Assembly (NCBI GenBank): GCA_024642465.1
Contig: JAHEBA010000034.1
Span: 1-34,808 of the forward strand
DNA length: 34,808 nucleotides
Direction of reading: 5' to 3'
Source of the DNA: Alphaproteobacteria bacterium
GTDB lineage: Bacteria > Pseudomonadota > Alphaproteobacteria > Rhizobiales > Aestuariivirgaceae
The number at the start of each line of letters is the position of its first letter. Positions within the stretch are counted from its first letter, which is position 1. The notes under the pieces were generated by a model that was not told the origin of the DNA, searched no databases, and was given only the letters and a program-made list of their open reading frames with translations. A program made the translations under genes and the position numbers. Positions 7,245 through 13,889 of this stretch are shown here, piece after piece.

Positions 7245-8606
7245 ATGCGCCAGGGATTTGCGCGCATCGCTTCACAGAAAGACTACACCTTGAAATTCAT
7301 TGATCTCGGCCTGGAAGGGCCGCTGCTCAGCGCACTCGAAGCGCTGGGCCACGACACGCCTACGCCAATCCAGGTGAAGGCCATCCCAACCATTCTCGAC
7401 GGCCGCGACGTGGTCGGCCTCGCCCAGACCGGCACCGGCAAGACCGGCGCCTTCTCGCTGCCGCTGCTGCAGCGCCTTGCTGCCTCCTCCAAGGGGCGTC
7501 CGGCGCCGAAGAGTGTGCGGGCGCTGATCCTGTCGCCGACCCGCGAACTGGCCGCGCAGATCCACCAGTCGGTGCGTGACTATTCGAAGAACCTGAAGCT
7601 GAACTCCATGGTGGTGTTCGGCGGCGTCTCCATTCGCCCGCAGATCGCCAATGCGGCGCGCGGCGTGGATGTCATGATCGCCACGCCCGGCCGCCTGCTC
7701 GACCTGATCGACCAGAAGGCCGTGTCGCTGCACGGCGTGGAAACGCTGATCCTGGACGAGGCCGACCAGATGCTCGACATCGGCTTCCTGCCGGCCATCC
7801 GTCGCATTCTCGGCATGGTGCCGGGCAAGCGGCAGACGCTGCTGTTCTCTGCCACCATGCCGAAGGAAATCCGCAAGCTCGCTGCCGACCATCTGGACCG
7901 GCCGCTCGAAATCGCGGTGACGCCTGCTGCAACCCCGGTTGAGCGCATCGAACAGTCGGTGATGTACATCGGTACGCGCGCCAAGCCCGCTGCCGCTGCC
8001 CACCTCGTCGGTGAGCACCACGGCAAGCGCGTCATCATCTTCACCCGCACCAAGCATGGTGCCGACCGTGTGGTGAAGTCACTGGATCAGGCAGGCTTTG
8101 CGGCTGCCGCCATTCACGGCAACAAGTCGCAGAACAACCGGGTCAAGGCGCTCGCTGCATTCAAAGACGGCTCATGCCCGATCCTGGTAGCAACCGATAT
8201 CGCCGCCCGCGGCATCGACGTGCCGGGCGTCGAACTGGTCATCAACTATGACCTGCCCAACGTACCCGAGGTCTACGTGCACCGCATCGGCCGTACCGCA
8301 CGCGCTGGCGCTTCGGGCCTCGCCGTGTCGCTGGTGTCGGGCGAGGACAAGAGCCTGCTGCGCGACATCGAGCGTCTGATCAAGCGCCATCTGGACGTGG
8401 TGGCGCCGCCTGCCGGCCTGCCCGTCGCGATGGAAGGCGATGACGCTAGGAATGAACCGCGCCGCCAGCAGCAGAACCAGAAACCGCGCTTCGGCGCTGG
8501 CGCAGGCGCCAAGCAGGGCGCGAAGAACGGCACCGGCATGCCGGGCCGTCCGAACCGCCGCCGCCGTCGCACGCGGGGCGGCAAGCCGCAAGCCAAGGCC
8601 GCCTGA
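7245..8606 (+). CDS. DEAD-box ATP-dependent RNA helicase (RhlE-like)
   Basis: 453 residues. Domain 1 has the Q motif (FIDLGL...TPTPIQ, about 18-43), Walker A AQTGTGKT (60-67), motif Ia SPTRELA (97-103), DEAD (171-174) and SAT (202-204). Domain 2 has the ARGID and HRIGRTARAG motifs. The tail of about 60 residues is Arg/Gly/Gln-rich (RRQQQNQ, NRRRRRTRGGK), typical of RNA-binding extensions in RhlE-type helicases for ribosome assembly and cold adaptation. I chose the ATG at 7245 because AAAGGA lies just upstream; the frame stays open further back but without helicase similarity. A TTG at 7290 would give the shorter LKFIDLGL start common in the family. The 5' region contains a palindromic operator candidate. 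Confidence 0.92.
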   Translation: MRQGFARIASQKDYTLKFIDLGLEGPLLSALEALGHDTPTPIQVKAIPTILDGRDVVGLAQTGTGKTGAFSLPLLQRLAASSKGRPAPKSVRALILSPTRELAAQIHQSVRDYSKNLKLNSMVVFGGVSIRPQIANAARGVDVMIATPGRLLDLIDQKAVSLHGVETLILDEADQMLDIGFLPAIRRILGMVPGKRQTLLFSATMPKEIRKLAADHLDRPLEIAVTPAATPVERIEQSVMYIGTRAKPAAAAHLVGEHHGKRVIIFTRTKHGADRVVKSLDQAGFAAAAIHGNKSQNNRVKALAAFKDGSCPILVATDIAARGIDVPGVELVINYDLPNVPEVYVHRIGRTARAGASGLAVSLVSGEDKSLLRDIERLIKRHLDVVAPPAGLPVAMEGDDARNEPRRQQQNQKPRFGAGAGAKQGAKNGTGMPGRPNRRRRRTRGGKPQAKAA

Positions 8607-9065
8607 TTAGGCCCAGCTTGCCGAACGCACAGACACATCGGCTGCGAATTCGCGGCCGATGGCCACGATGCCGATGCGCCGGATGCCGGCCGGATCAAAC
8701 GGCACTTCCGTACGGTGCGGATGAAACTCGCTCAGCAGAAGGCGCAGCTGCCGCCACTCCGCCGGCGCGATGAAGCTTGTCCTGTAGGACTGCCACGGCC
8801 GGTCAAGATCGCTGGTGCGCAGGTGGACGTTGTATTCCTCGCCGTTGCCGGAGACATCCAGAACCAGCGCCCTTGCTCCGGCGGGCGGTGGATCAATGTC
8901 CGCCGCCATCTGCAGGAACCCGCCATTGTTGTCGAGACTGACCGAGCCGGCGAGGCGGTACACCTGGCAGCCTTGCTCATCTTCATGACGTTCGAGACGG
9001 CCTGTTGATACCCCGCCCATGACCTGGTCGGTGATCAGTTTCCAATCGGGACAAAGATGCTTCAT
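8607..9065 (-). CDS. CIA30-domain protein (NDUFAF1-like)
   Basis: 152 residues. The opening W-x3-T-D-Q-V-M-G-G-V-S-T-G (8-22) is the hallmark of the CIA30 family, followed by the family's YRLAGSVSLDNNGGF segment and the C-terminal IRRIGIVAIGREFAADVSV strands of a galactose-binding-like beta sandwich. In mitochondria the CIA30 protein NDUFAF1 is a complex I assembly factor; bacterial members are small soluble proteins of mostly unproven function. It starts 9 nt after the ferredoxin stop, so the two are very likely one transcript. A function in assembling an Fe-S or respiratory enzyme is plausible but inferred from the family and the neighbour. Confidence 0.78.
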   Translation of the reverse strand: MKHLCPDWKLITDQVMGGVSTGRLERHEDEQGCQVYRLAGSVSLDNNGGFLQMAADIDPPPAGARALVLDVSGNGEEYNVHLRTSDLDRPWQSYRTSFIAPAEWRQLRLLLSEFHPHRTEVPFDPAGIRRIGIVAIGREFAADVSVRSASWA

Positions 9066-9074
9066 CGCCCGAAG

Positions 9075-9409
9075 TTAGGCGGCGCGGGCCTTTTCAACAA
9101 GGTTTGGATCAAGAGCCACGGTCAGCCCGTCAAGCTCGTCGCTGTAGATCAGCTGACAGGACAGCCGTGAAGCCGGCATCACGTTGGGCACCGTGTCCAG
9201 CATGGCTTCCTCGTCGTCGCGGGCGGGGAACAGCTTGTCCGTCCAGGCATCGTCAACGATGACGTGGCAGGTTGCGCAGGCGCAACCCCGCCGCAGACAC
9301 CTTCCATCGGCAAGCCGTGCTCGCGGATGATCTCCATCACCCGCCAGCCCTCGACAGCCTCAATCGTGTGGGTCCGGCGATTGATGTCGATAACGTTGAT
9401 CACGCCCAT
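9075..9409 (-). pseudogene. [2Fe-2S] ferredoxin with a one-base frameshift
   Basis: Reading from the ATG at 9409 (GGAGGA just upstream) gives a ferredoxin N-terminus, [20 protein letters not shown], on to MEGVCGG; the frame then goes wrong. In the next frame the family sequence resumes at once: [14 protein letters not shown], later [15 protein letters not shown], to a TAA at 9075-9077. The whole is 335 nt, one short of 112 codons. One base is missing at about 9285-9286 (plus coordinates), where the codon before the second cluster cysteine should be. Restoring it gives 111 residues with the C-x5-C-x2-C...C pattern of adrenodoxin/ISC-type ferredoxins. Either the gene is a recent pseudogene, or the base is a sequencing error, or expression needs recoding. 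The intact downstream half suggests a very recent lesion or an error. Confidence 0.85.
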
Positions 9410-9461
9410 GAAGTGTCCTCCTGCATTGCCGCGACGTTGCCATGCAACTGCTGCGCGCAAC

Positions 9462-9475
9462 TTTACCTCGATCAA
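9462..9475 (-). promoter_or_regulatory. FNR/FixK-like site upstream of the ferredoxin gene
   Basis: On the minus strand this reads TTGATCGAGGTAAA, matching TTGAT-N4-ATCAA at eight of ten defined positions; the left half-site is perfect and the right half is degenerate. It lies 53-66 nt upstream of the ferredoxin ATG. A weak candidate on its own, given more interest by the perfect box at 860-873. Confidence 0.3.
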
Positions 9476-9506
9476 GTCGTTTGAACACTAACAGTTCAGC
9501 AGTTTA

Positions 9507-9521
9507 TTGTGCGCCGCACAA
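9507..9521. promoter_or_regulatory. Perfect 15-bp palindrome TTGTGCGCCGCACAA
   Basis: Arms TTGTGCG/CGCACAA around one central base, in the 224-nt divergent region between the ferredoxin gene (start 9409) and the XRE-cupin gene (start 9634), roughly midway. It shares TTGTGC-N3-GCACAA with the palindrome at 7099-7113. It could be the binding site of the adjacent XRE-cupin regulator or of a wider regulator. Confidence 0.45.
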
Positions 9522-9587
9522 ATGGGCGCAATGGCCAGCCGGCCGGCGAACAAGTTGTTTGCCGGAACGGGCGTTGAGGCTGTATAC

Positions 9588-9603
9588 GTTCGGAACAACG
9601 AAC
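9588..9603 (+). promoter_or_regulatory. Inverted repeat GTTCG-N6-CGAAC near the XRE-cupin promoter
   Basis: A perfect 5-bp inverted repeat 31 nt upstream of the XRE-cupin start, directly downstream of a possible -10 element (TATACG at 9583-9588). The position suits an autorepressor site. The -35 is unclear, so the promoter call is weak. Confidence 0.22.
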
Positions 9604-9633
9604 ACTTTCAGCAACCCGGGGATAACAGGAATC

Positions 9634-10230
9634 ATGGCCGCACCAAAGGGACGCAAGCCACGCGCCCAGTCAGAGTTGTCACCTGAACTGGGCAAGACCA
9701 TCCAGCGCCTGCGCAAGGCCTACAACATGTCGCTCGGCGATCTTTCGGAACAGTCCGGCGTGGCCAAGTCGATCATCTCGCAGATCGAGCGCAACGAAAC
9801 CAACCCGACACTGTCCACCGTGTACCGGCTCAGCCAGGCGCTCGACACCACCATCGACGAGGTTCTGAAGACCGGCAAGGCGGAGGCCTTCATCGAGCAT
9901 CAGACGCGAGCGGCGGTGCCGCTGCTGGAAAGCGAGGACGGGCGCTGCCGGCTGGCCATTGCCGGGCCGCTCAACTTGGTCGATTTCGTGCAGTGGTACG
10001 ACTTCCATGCAAAACCGGGCGGTCTGCTGGAAAGCGAGCCGCATCCGCCTGGAACGGTCGAGCATCTGTACGTGGTCACGGGCGAACTGGAAGTGACGGT
10101 CGATGACGAGGTTCGCACGGCCAGAGCCGGCGAGGCGTTGCGCTATCATGCCGACCGGCCGCACAAGGTGCGCAATGTGGGTGAGGGCGCCGCGCATGCG
10201 GCAATGGTTCTGGTGTTGCGGCAGCCATGA
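9634..10230 (+). CDS. XRE-family regulator with C-terminal cupin sensor
   Basis: 198 residues. An N-terminal Cro/C1-type HTH (about 22-75) includes LGKTIQRLRKAYNMSLGDLS and GVAKSIISQIERNETNPTLSTVYRLSQAL. A C-terminal cupin (about 110-196) has HPPGTVEHLYVVTGELEVTVD and ALRYHADRPHKVRN, the two beta-barrel motifs. This is the architecture of cytoplasmic one-component repressors such as PuuR or SutR, whose cupin binds a small metabolite or metal. Start chosen at the ATG at 9634 with AGGA 5 nt upstream; the frame is open earlier but the sequence there is non-conserved. It is divergent from the ferredoxin-CIA30 pair, which is a natural candidate target. The ligand cannot be inferred. Confidence 0.88.
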   Translation: MAAPKGRKPRAQSELSPELGKTIQRLRKAYNMSLGDLSEQSGVAKSIISQIERNETNPTLSTVYRLSQALDTTIDEVLKTGKAEAFIEHQTRAAVPLLESEDGRCRLAIAGPLNLVDFVQWYDFHAKPGGLLESEPHPPGTVEHLYVVTGELEVTVDDEVRTARAGEALRYHADRPHKVRNVGEGAAHAAMVLVLRQP

Positions 10231-10364
10231 ATGCCAATGCCCGCGCCGCACGGCGGCGGGGTAACCGGTGCGGCGGGGTCATGCCGGAGTCGCAAGTATC
10301 GTTCAGGGCTTCCAGGCCGCCGGCCGGGTGGGGTTATGTCCGGTCAGCGCTGGCGCAGGGTGAG

Positions 10365-10622
10365 TCAGGAACAGAAGTCCTGCACGATCTCAGCCGTCGG
10401 CAGTTTGCGGGCCTGATATTGGTCCATGCTGGCATGGGCCTGTCTCAGGCTTTCGCATAGCCGCGACTGCTCCGACATGACGGAAAACGAATTGATGCCC
10501 AGCACGACGAGGACGCCGGCCAGTACCGCACACACGCGGGCAAGCTTGTTGGCAACTTCCAGCCTCTCGTTGGCCAACCGCTGCCACGGCACGACGTTGG
10601 GGTGTTCTGCTACACGCAACAT
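10365..10622 (-). CDS. Small single-pass membrane protein of unknown function
   Basis: 85 residues. A cytoplasm-like N-terminus rich in charged residues (MLRVAEHPNVVPWQRLANERLEV in part) leads to one hydrophobic segment of about 20 residues (around 31-50, ARVCAVLAGVLVVLGINSF), then a polar C-terminal part with two cysteines (SRLCESL and VQDFC). I do not recognise a family. It is supported as a gene by a strong ribosome-binding site (GGGAGAGAGATC before the ATG at 10622) and good base composition. It stands alone on the minus strand, convergent with the XRE-cupin gene and divergent from nagZ. The in-frame ATG at 10658 is less likely. Confidence 0.6.
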   Translation of the reverse strand: MLRVAEHPNVVPWQRLANERLEVANKLARVCAVLAGVLVVLGINSFSVMSEQSRLCESLRQAHASMDQYQARKLPTAEIVQDFCS

Positions 10623-10666
10623 GATCTCTCTCCCTGTACGAAACTGACCCGTCTGCAAGGGGCCGG

Positions 10667-10687
10667 GCCGGTCGGTGCAGGACCGGC
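10667..10687 (-). other. Hairpin in the upstream region of the small membrane protein gene
   Basis: Perfect 7-bp inverted repeat GCCGGTC-N7-GACCGGC, 45-65 nt before the start at 10622. No U-tract follows in either direction, so it is not a standard terminator; it may be a leader structure or an operator. The rest of 10623-10905 shows nothing else I can identify with confidence. Confidence 0.3.
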
Positions 10688-10905
10688 TTGACCAATTGTT
10701 TACTACGGTTGCGGGCAGGAGTGTTTCTAAAACCCTTGTTAACCTTGTGTGGAAGTGAACGCGGGCCCCTCAATTTTTACCGAACTTGAGTAGCAATTGA
10801 CTGGCATTTGCATCGACTTTCTGCCCCGCAATTGGCCGCTGGACCGAAATGCTCTATGGCTGGCGGAGCGGCATCAGGTCGATTCGTGCAAACAGGGCAG
10901 GACGC

Positions 10906-11919
10906 ATGACGGGGGCTTTCATCACTGGTTGCGAAGGGCTTGCCCTCAAGGCGGACGAGGTATCGTTCCTGCGTGAGGCCCAGCCATGGGGGCTCATCCT
11001 GTTCGCCCGCAACGTGGATACGCCGGACCAGATCAGGGCGCTCACCAACCATTTTCGCGAGATCGTTGGCCGTGCCGATGCGCCGGTGCTGATCGACCAG
11101 GAAGGCGGCCGGGTGCAACGCATGCGCCCGCCCAACTGGCGCAAGTATCCGCCGGGTCGCGCCTATGCCGAAGCCTATGGACGCGATGCAGTGGCAGGGC
11201 TTCGCGCCACACGGCTGGTATACCGGCTGCTCGCGCAGGACCTTCAGCACGCCGGCATCAACGTGGACTGCGTGCCGGTGCTGGACGTGCCGCAGCCGGG
11301 CAGCCACGACATCATCGGCGACAGGGCTTACGGCATGACGCCTGAACAGGTCGCTCTTCTGGGCCGGGCCGCGGCGCAGGGGCTGATGGATGGCGGCGTG
11401 CTGCCCATCATCAAGCACATTCCCGGTCATGGCCGCGCGTTTGCCGACAGCCATCTCGAACTGCCGGTCGTGGATGCTACGCGTGGCGAGCTGGAGCGGG
11501 TGGACTTCGCCCCGTTCGCGGCGCTGGCCGACATTCCGATGGCGATGACGGCGCACGTTGTCTACACGGCGCTCGACCCGGACAACTGCTGCACGCTGTC
11601 TCCAACGGTCATCGGTGATGTCATTCGCGGCCGGATCGGGTTCGACGGTCTGATCATGTCGGACGACCTGTCGATGAAGGCGCTCAAGGGCTCGTTCCGC
11701 CAGCGCGGCGAGCAGGCGATCGCTGCCGGCTGCGACGTGCTGCTTCACTGCAATGGCCACATGGCCGAGATAGTGGAGGTGGCAGCCGCTGCCGGAACGC
11801 TGGCTGGCCACGCGGAAAAGCGGGCAAGGCGCGCGCTGTCGTTCCTGCGGGGGCCGGAAGAGTTTGACGTCGAAGCCGCCGAAATGGCACTTGAGGCGCT
11901 CATCGACCCGGTGTCCTGA
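10906..11919 (+). CDS. nagZ: Beta-N-acetylhexosaminidase
   Basis: 337 residues, glycoside hydrolase family 3, full length for cytoplasmic NagZ. Key motifs: LIDQEGGRVQR (62-72), the catalytic loop KHIPGHGRAFADSHLELP (170-187) with the mobile His/Asp pair, and MSDDLSM (251-257) carrying the nucleophilic aspartate. It removes N-acetylglucosamine from GlcNAc-anhydroMurNAc-peptides in peptidoglycan recycling. Start at the ATG at 10906 with AGGA 6 nt upstream; an upstream in-frame ATG at 10849 lacks one. It heads the conserved order nagZ-scpA-scpB-tatABC. Confidence 0.92.
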   Translation: MTGAFITGCEGLALKADEVSFLREAQPWGLILFARNVDTPDQIRALTNHFREIVGRADAPVLIDQEGGRVQRMRPPNWRKYPPGRAYAEAYGRDAVAGLRATRLVYRLLAQDLQHAGINVDCVPVLDVPQPGSHDIIGDRAYGMTPEQVALLGRAAAQGLMDGGVLPIIKHIPGHGRAFADSHLELPVVDATRGELERVDFAPFAALADIPMAMTAHVVYTALDPDNCCTLSPTVIGDVIRGRIGFDGLIMSDDLSMKALKGSFRQRGEQAIAAGCDVLLHCNGHMAEIVEVAAAAGTLAGHAEKRARRALSFLRGPEEFDVEAAEMALEALIDPVS

Positions 11920-11978
11920 GACGGCCTCACGCGCGCCACATCACTTGAGGATAACTCGCCAAAGCGGGTGTCAGGCAT

Positions 11979-12020
11979 GGCCAACGCAGCTATATGTGGT
12001 GTACTTTCCACTAGTTGGCC
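11979..12020 (+). other. Structured leader before scpA
   Basis: A nested inverted repeat: outer arms GGCCAAC (11979-11985) and GTTGGCC (12014-12020), inner arms GTGG (11996-11999) and CCAC (12008-12011). It ends 17 nt before the scpA start. An 8-bp direct repeat ATATGTGG occurs inside it (11992-11999) and again between it and the start codon (12024-12031), so CCAC has two possible partners. No U-tract follows, so a terminator is unlikely. Confidence 0.35.
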
Positions 12021-12037
12021 TCCATATGTGGGTTTGA

Positions 12038-12865
12038 ATGAACAGCGTAAAGGGACATGACGATCAGGAAGACCTCTGGCCGGACGGCGAGGGGCCGGTG
12101 CGCCTGATGCCGGAGCCGGAGGACGAGGGCCAGCCGCTGGTCGTCGATCTCGACGGTTTTGCCGGTCCGCTCGACCTGTTGTTGCAGCTTGCCCGCACCC
12201 AGAAGGTCGACATCACCCGTATCTCCATCCTGGCGCTGGCCGAGCAGTACCTTGTGTTCATCGAGGATGCCCGGCGCATGAAGCTTGAGCTGGCGGCTGA
12301 CTATCTCGTCATGGCTGCGTGGCTTGCCTATCTCAAGTCGCGGCTGCTGCTGCCCAAGGACAATCACGGCGACGAGGATCCGCCGCCGGAGGAACTGGCC
12401 GCCCGGCTGCAGTTCCGGCTGCAGCGGCTGCAGGCCATGCGCGATGCCGCGGCAAAGCTCATGTCGGGCAACCGGCTTGGCCGGGACGTGTTCCAGCGCG
12501 GCTGGCCAGAGCCTGTCGTGGTGGACAAGCAGCTTGAGTGGGGCGACACGCTGATCGACCTGCTGCAGGCCTATGCACAGCGCCGCCAGCGCTCGGTCGC
12601 CCACCGCACCTACGAGATCCGCCGCCAGCCGGTGTGGACGTTGAAGGAAGCGCGCATTGCGCTGGAGCGCATGCTGGGGCAGATGGACGACTGGGGCCGG
12701 TTCGATGCCTATCTGGTGCAGTATCTCGTCGAGCCGGAAAAGCGCCGCTCGGTCATTGCGTCGGGCTTCACCGCGTCGCTGGAACTGGTGCGCGAGGGAG
12801 TTCTCGAAGTGCGCCAGGAAAAGCACTTCGAGCCGATCTACATGCGTCGGGCGCGGGCCGGTTGA
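12038..12865 (+). CDS. scpA: Segregation and condensation protein A
   Basis: 275 residues. The kleisin signature is clear: VDLDGFAGPLDLLLQLARTQKVDI (about 35-58, shown in part by FAGPLDLLL), ISILALAEQYL, LAADYLVMAAWLAYLKSRLLLP, and a C-terminal winged helix ending FEPIYMRR. ScpA links the heads of SMC and with ScpB forms the bacterial condensin for chromosome compaction and segregation. No strong ribosome-binding site precedes the ATG at 12038, and a structured leader sits just upstream. The scpB gene follows after 53 nt. Confidence 0.92.
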   Translation: MNSVKGHDDQEDLWPDGEGPVRLMPEPEDEGQPLVVDLDGFAGPLDLLLQLARTQKVDITRISILALAEQYLVFIEDARRMKLELAADYLVMAAWLAYLKSRLLLPKDNHGDEDPPPEELAARLQFRLQRLQAMRDAAAKLMSGNRLGRDVFQRGWPEPVVVDKQLEWGDTLIDLLQAYAQRRQRSVAHRTYEIRRQPVWTLKEARIALERMLGQMDDWGRFDAYLVQYLVEPEKRRSVIASGFTASLELVREGVLEVRQEKHFEPIYMRRARAG

Positions 12866-12880
12866 GAATTTGGGGAATGG

Positions 12881-12897
12881 GGCAGGGCGATCCTGCC
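12881..12897 (+). other. Hairpin between scpA and scpB
   Basis: GGCAGG-GCGAT-CCTGCC, a perfect 6-bp stem with a 5-nt loop, 16-32 nt after the scpA stop and 22 nt before the scpB GTG. No run of T follows, so it is more likely an mRNA-stability or translation element than a terminator. Confidence 0.3.
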
Positions 12898-12918
12898 GGT
12901 CTTTGGGGCTGACAAGAC

Positions 12919-13806
12919 GTGGCGAAAGAAGCAGTGAAACCGGAACATATGGAAGACGCCGCCGGGGCGTTGGAGGAAGCCGCCGTGGCTGATGCCGCGC
13001 AAGACGGCGAAGGTGCGCCGGCGGACGATTCCGACTTGCCGGACTACCTGATGCGCAAGGCCGATGCGCTGTCCGTGCAGATGCCGGAAGTGCAGCAGCG
13101 CCGCATTGTCGAGGCGTTGCTGTTTGCTGCGTCCGGCCCGCTGGCCGAGAAGGACCTTGCGGTCGCGCTGCCGAAGGACGCCGACATTCCAGCCCTTCTG
13201 GCGTCCATCCAGGAAGACTACGCCATGCGCGGCGTGAACCTTGTCCGTGTGGCCGGCAAGTGGGCGTTCCGCACCGCCGAGGACCTGTCGTTCCTGCTGC
13301 GTAAGGAGGCGACCGAACAGAAGAAGTTGTCGCGCGCCGGCCTCGAGGTGATGGCCATCATCGCCTATCACCAGCCGGTGACGCGCGCCGAGATCGAGGA
13401 AATTCGCGGTGTCGCCACGGCCAAGGGTACGCTCGACATGCTGATGGAAATCGGCTGGATCAGGATGCGCGGCCGTCGCCGCACGCCGGGCCGCCCGGTG
13501 ACCTATGGCACGACCGATGCCTTCCTCGAACAGTTCGGGCTGGACAGCGTGCGTGACCTGCCGGGCATGGCGGAACTGAAGGGGGCTGGCTTGCTGTCCG
13601 GCAACCTGCCGCCGGACATGTTCATCCCGGCGCCGAAGGACGACGATGCGCTCGGGCCGGATGAAGACCCGCTCGACGGCGACGAGTTCGAGCCGGAACT
13701 GGAAATGCATCTGCCGGAAGAGACAGATGACGACGCCGCCGGTGAGGACGAGCCCGAGGAAGCCCTCAACATGAACCTGCCCGAGGTGCTCGACGAGGAG
13801 CGGTGA
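12919..13806 (+). CDS. scpB: Segregation and condensation protein B
   Basis: 295 residues, longer than typical ScpB (about 200). The core (about 55-215) has two winged helices: QRRIVEALLFAASGPLAEKDLA, LEVMAIIAYHQPVTRAEIEEIRGV and the RRRTPGRPVTYGTTDAFLEQFGL ending. An N-terminal extension of about 50 residues is Ala/Glu/Asp-rich, and a C-terminal tail of about 70 residues (from PKDDDALGPDED on) is strongly acidic and probably disordered. ScpB dimers bind ScpA in the SMC complex. The start is GTG at 12919; an ATG at 12949 within the acidic extension is a possible alternative. Confidence 0.9.
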   Translation: MAKEAVKPEHMEDAAGALEEAAVADAAQDGEGAPADDSDLPDYLMRKADALSVQMPEVQQRRIVEALLFAASGPLAEKDLAVALPKDADIPALLASIQEDYAMRGVNLVRVAGKWAFRTAEDLSFLLRKEATEQKKLSRAGLEVMAIIAYHQPVTRAEIEEIRGVATAKGTLDMLMEIGWIRMRGRRRTPGRPVTYGTTDAFLEQFGLDSVRDLPGMAELKGAGLLSGNLPPDMFIPAPKDDDALGPDEDPLDGDEFEPELEMHLPEETDDDAAGEDEPEEALNMNLPEVLDEER

Positions 13807-13846
13807 GGGGGCGATCGCATTGCCGTTTGCGGCGCGATAACACACA

Positions 13847-13876
13847 TTGTGGTCAAACGCGCCAACCTCGTGTAAT
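13847..13876 (+). promoter_or_regulatory. Possible promoter for the ABC ATPase gene
   Basis: TTGTGG (13847-13852), 18-bp spacer, TGTAAT (13871-13876). Transcription would begin only a few bases before the ATG at 13890, implying a very short leader, which would fit the absence of a clear ribosome-binding site there. Confidence 0.3.
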
Positions 13877-13889
13877 CACCGCCTTCAAT

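Noticed and set aside
9281..9290. Programmed ribosomal frameshifting in the ferredoxin gene
   Set aside because: There is no convincing slippery heptamer followed by a pseudoknot, and ferredoxins of this family are not known to use recoding. A deletion or sequencing error is simpler.
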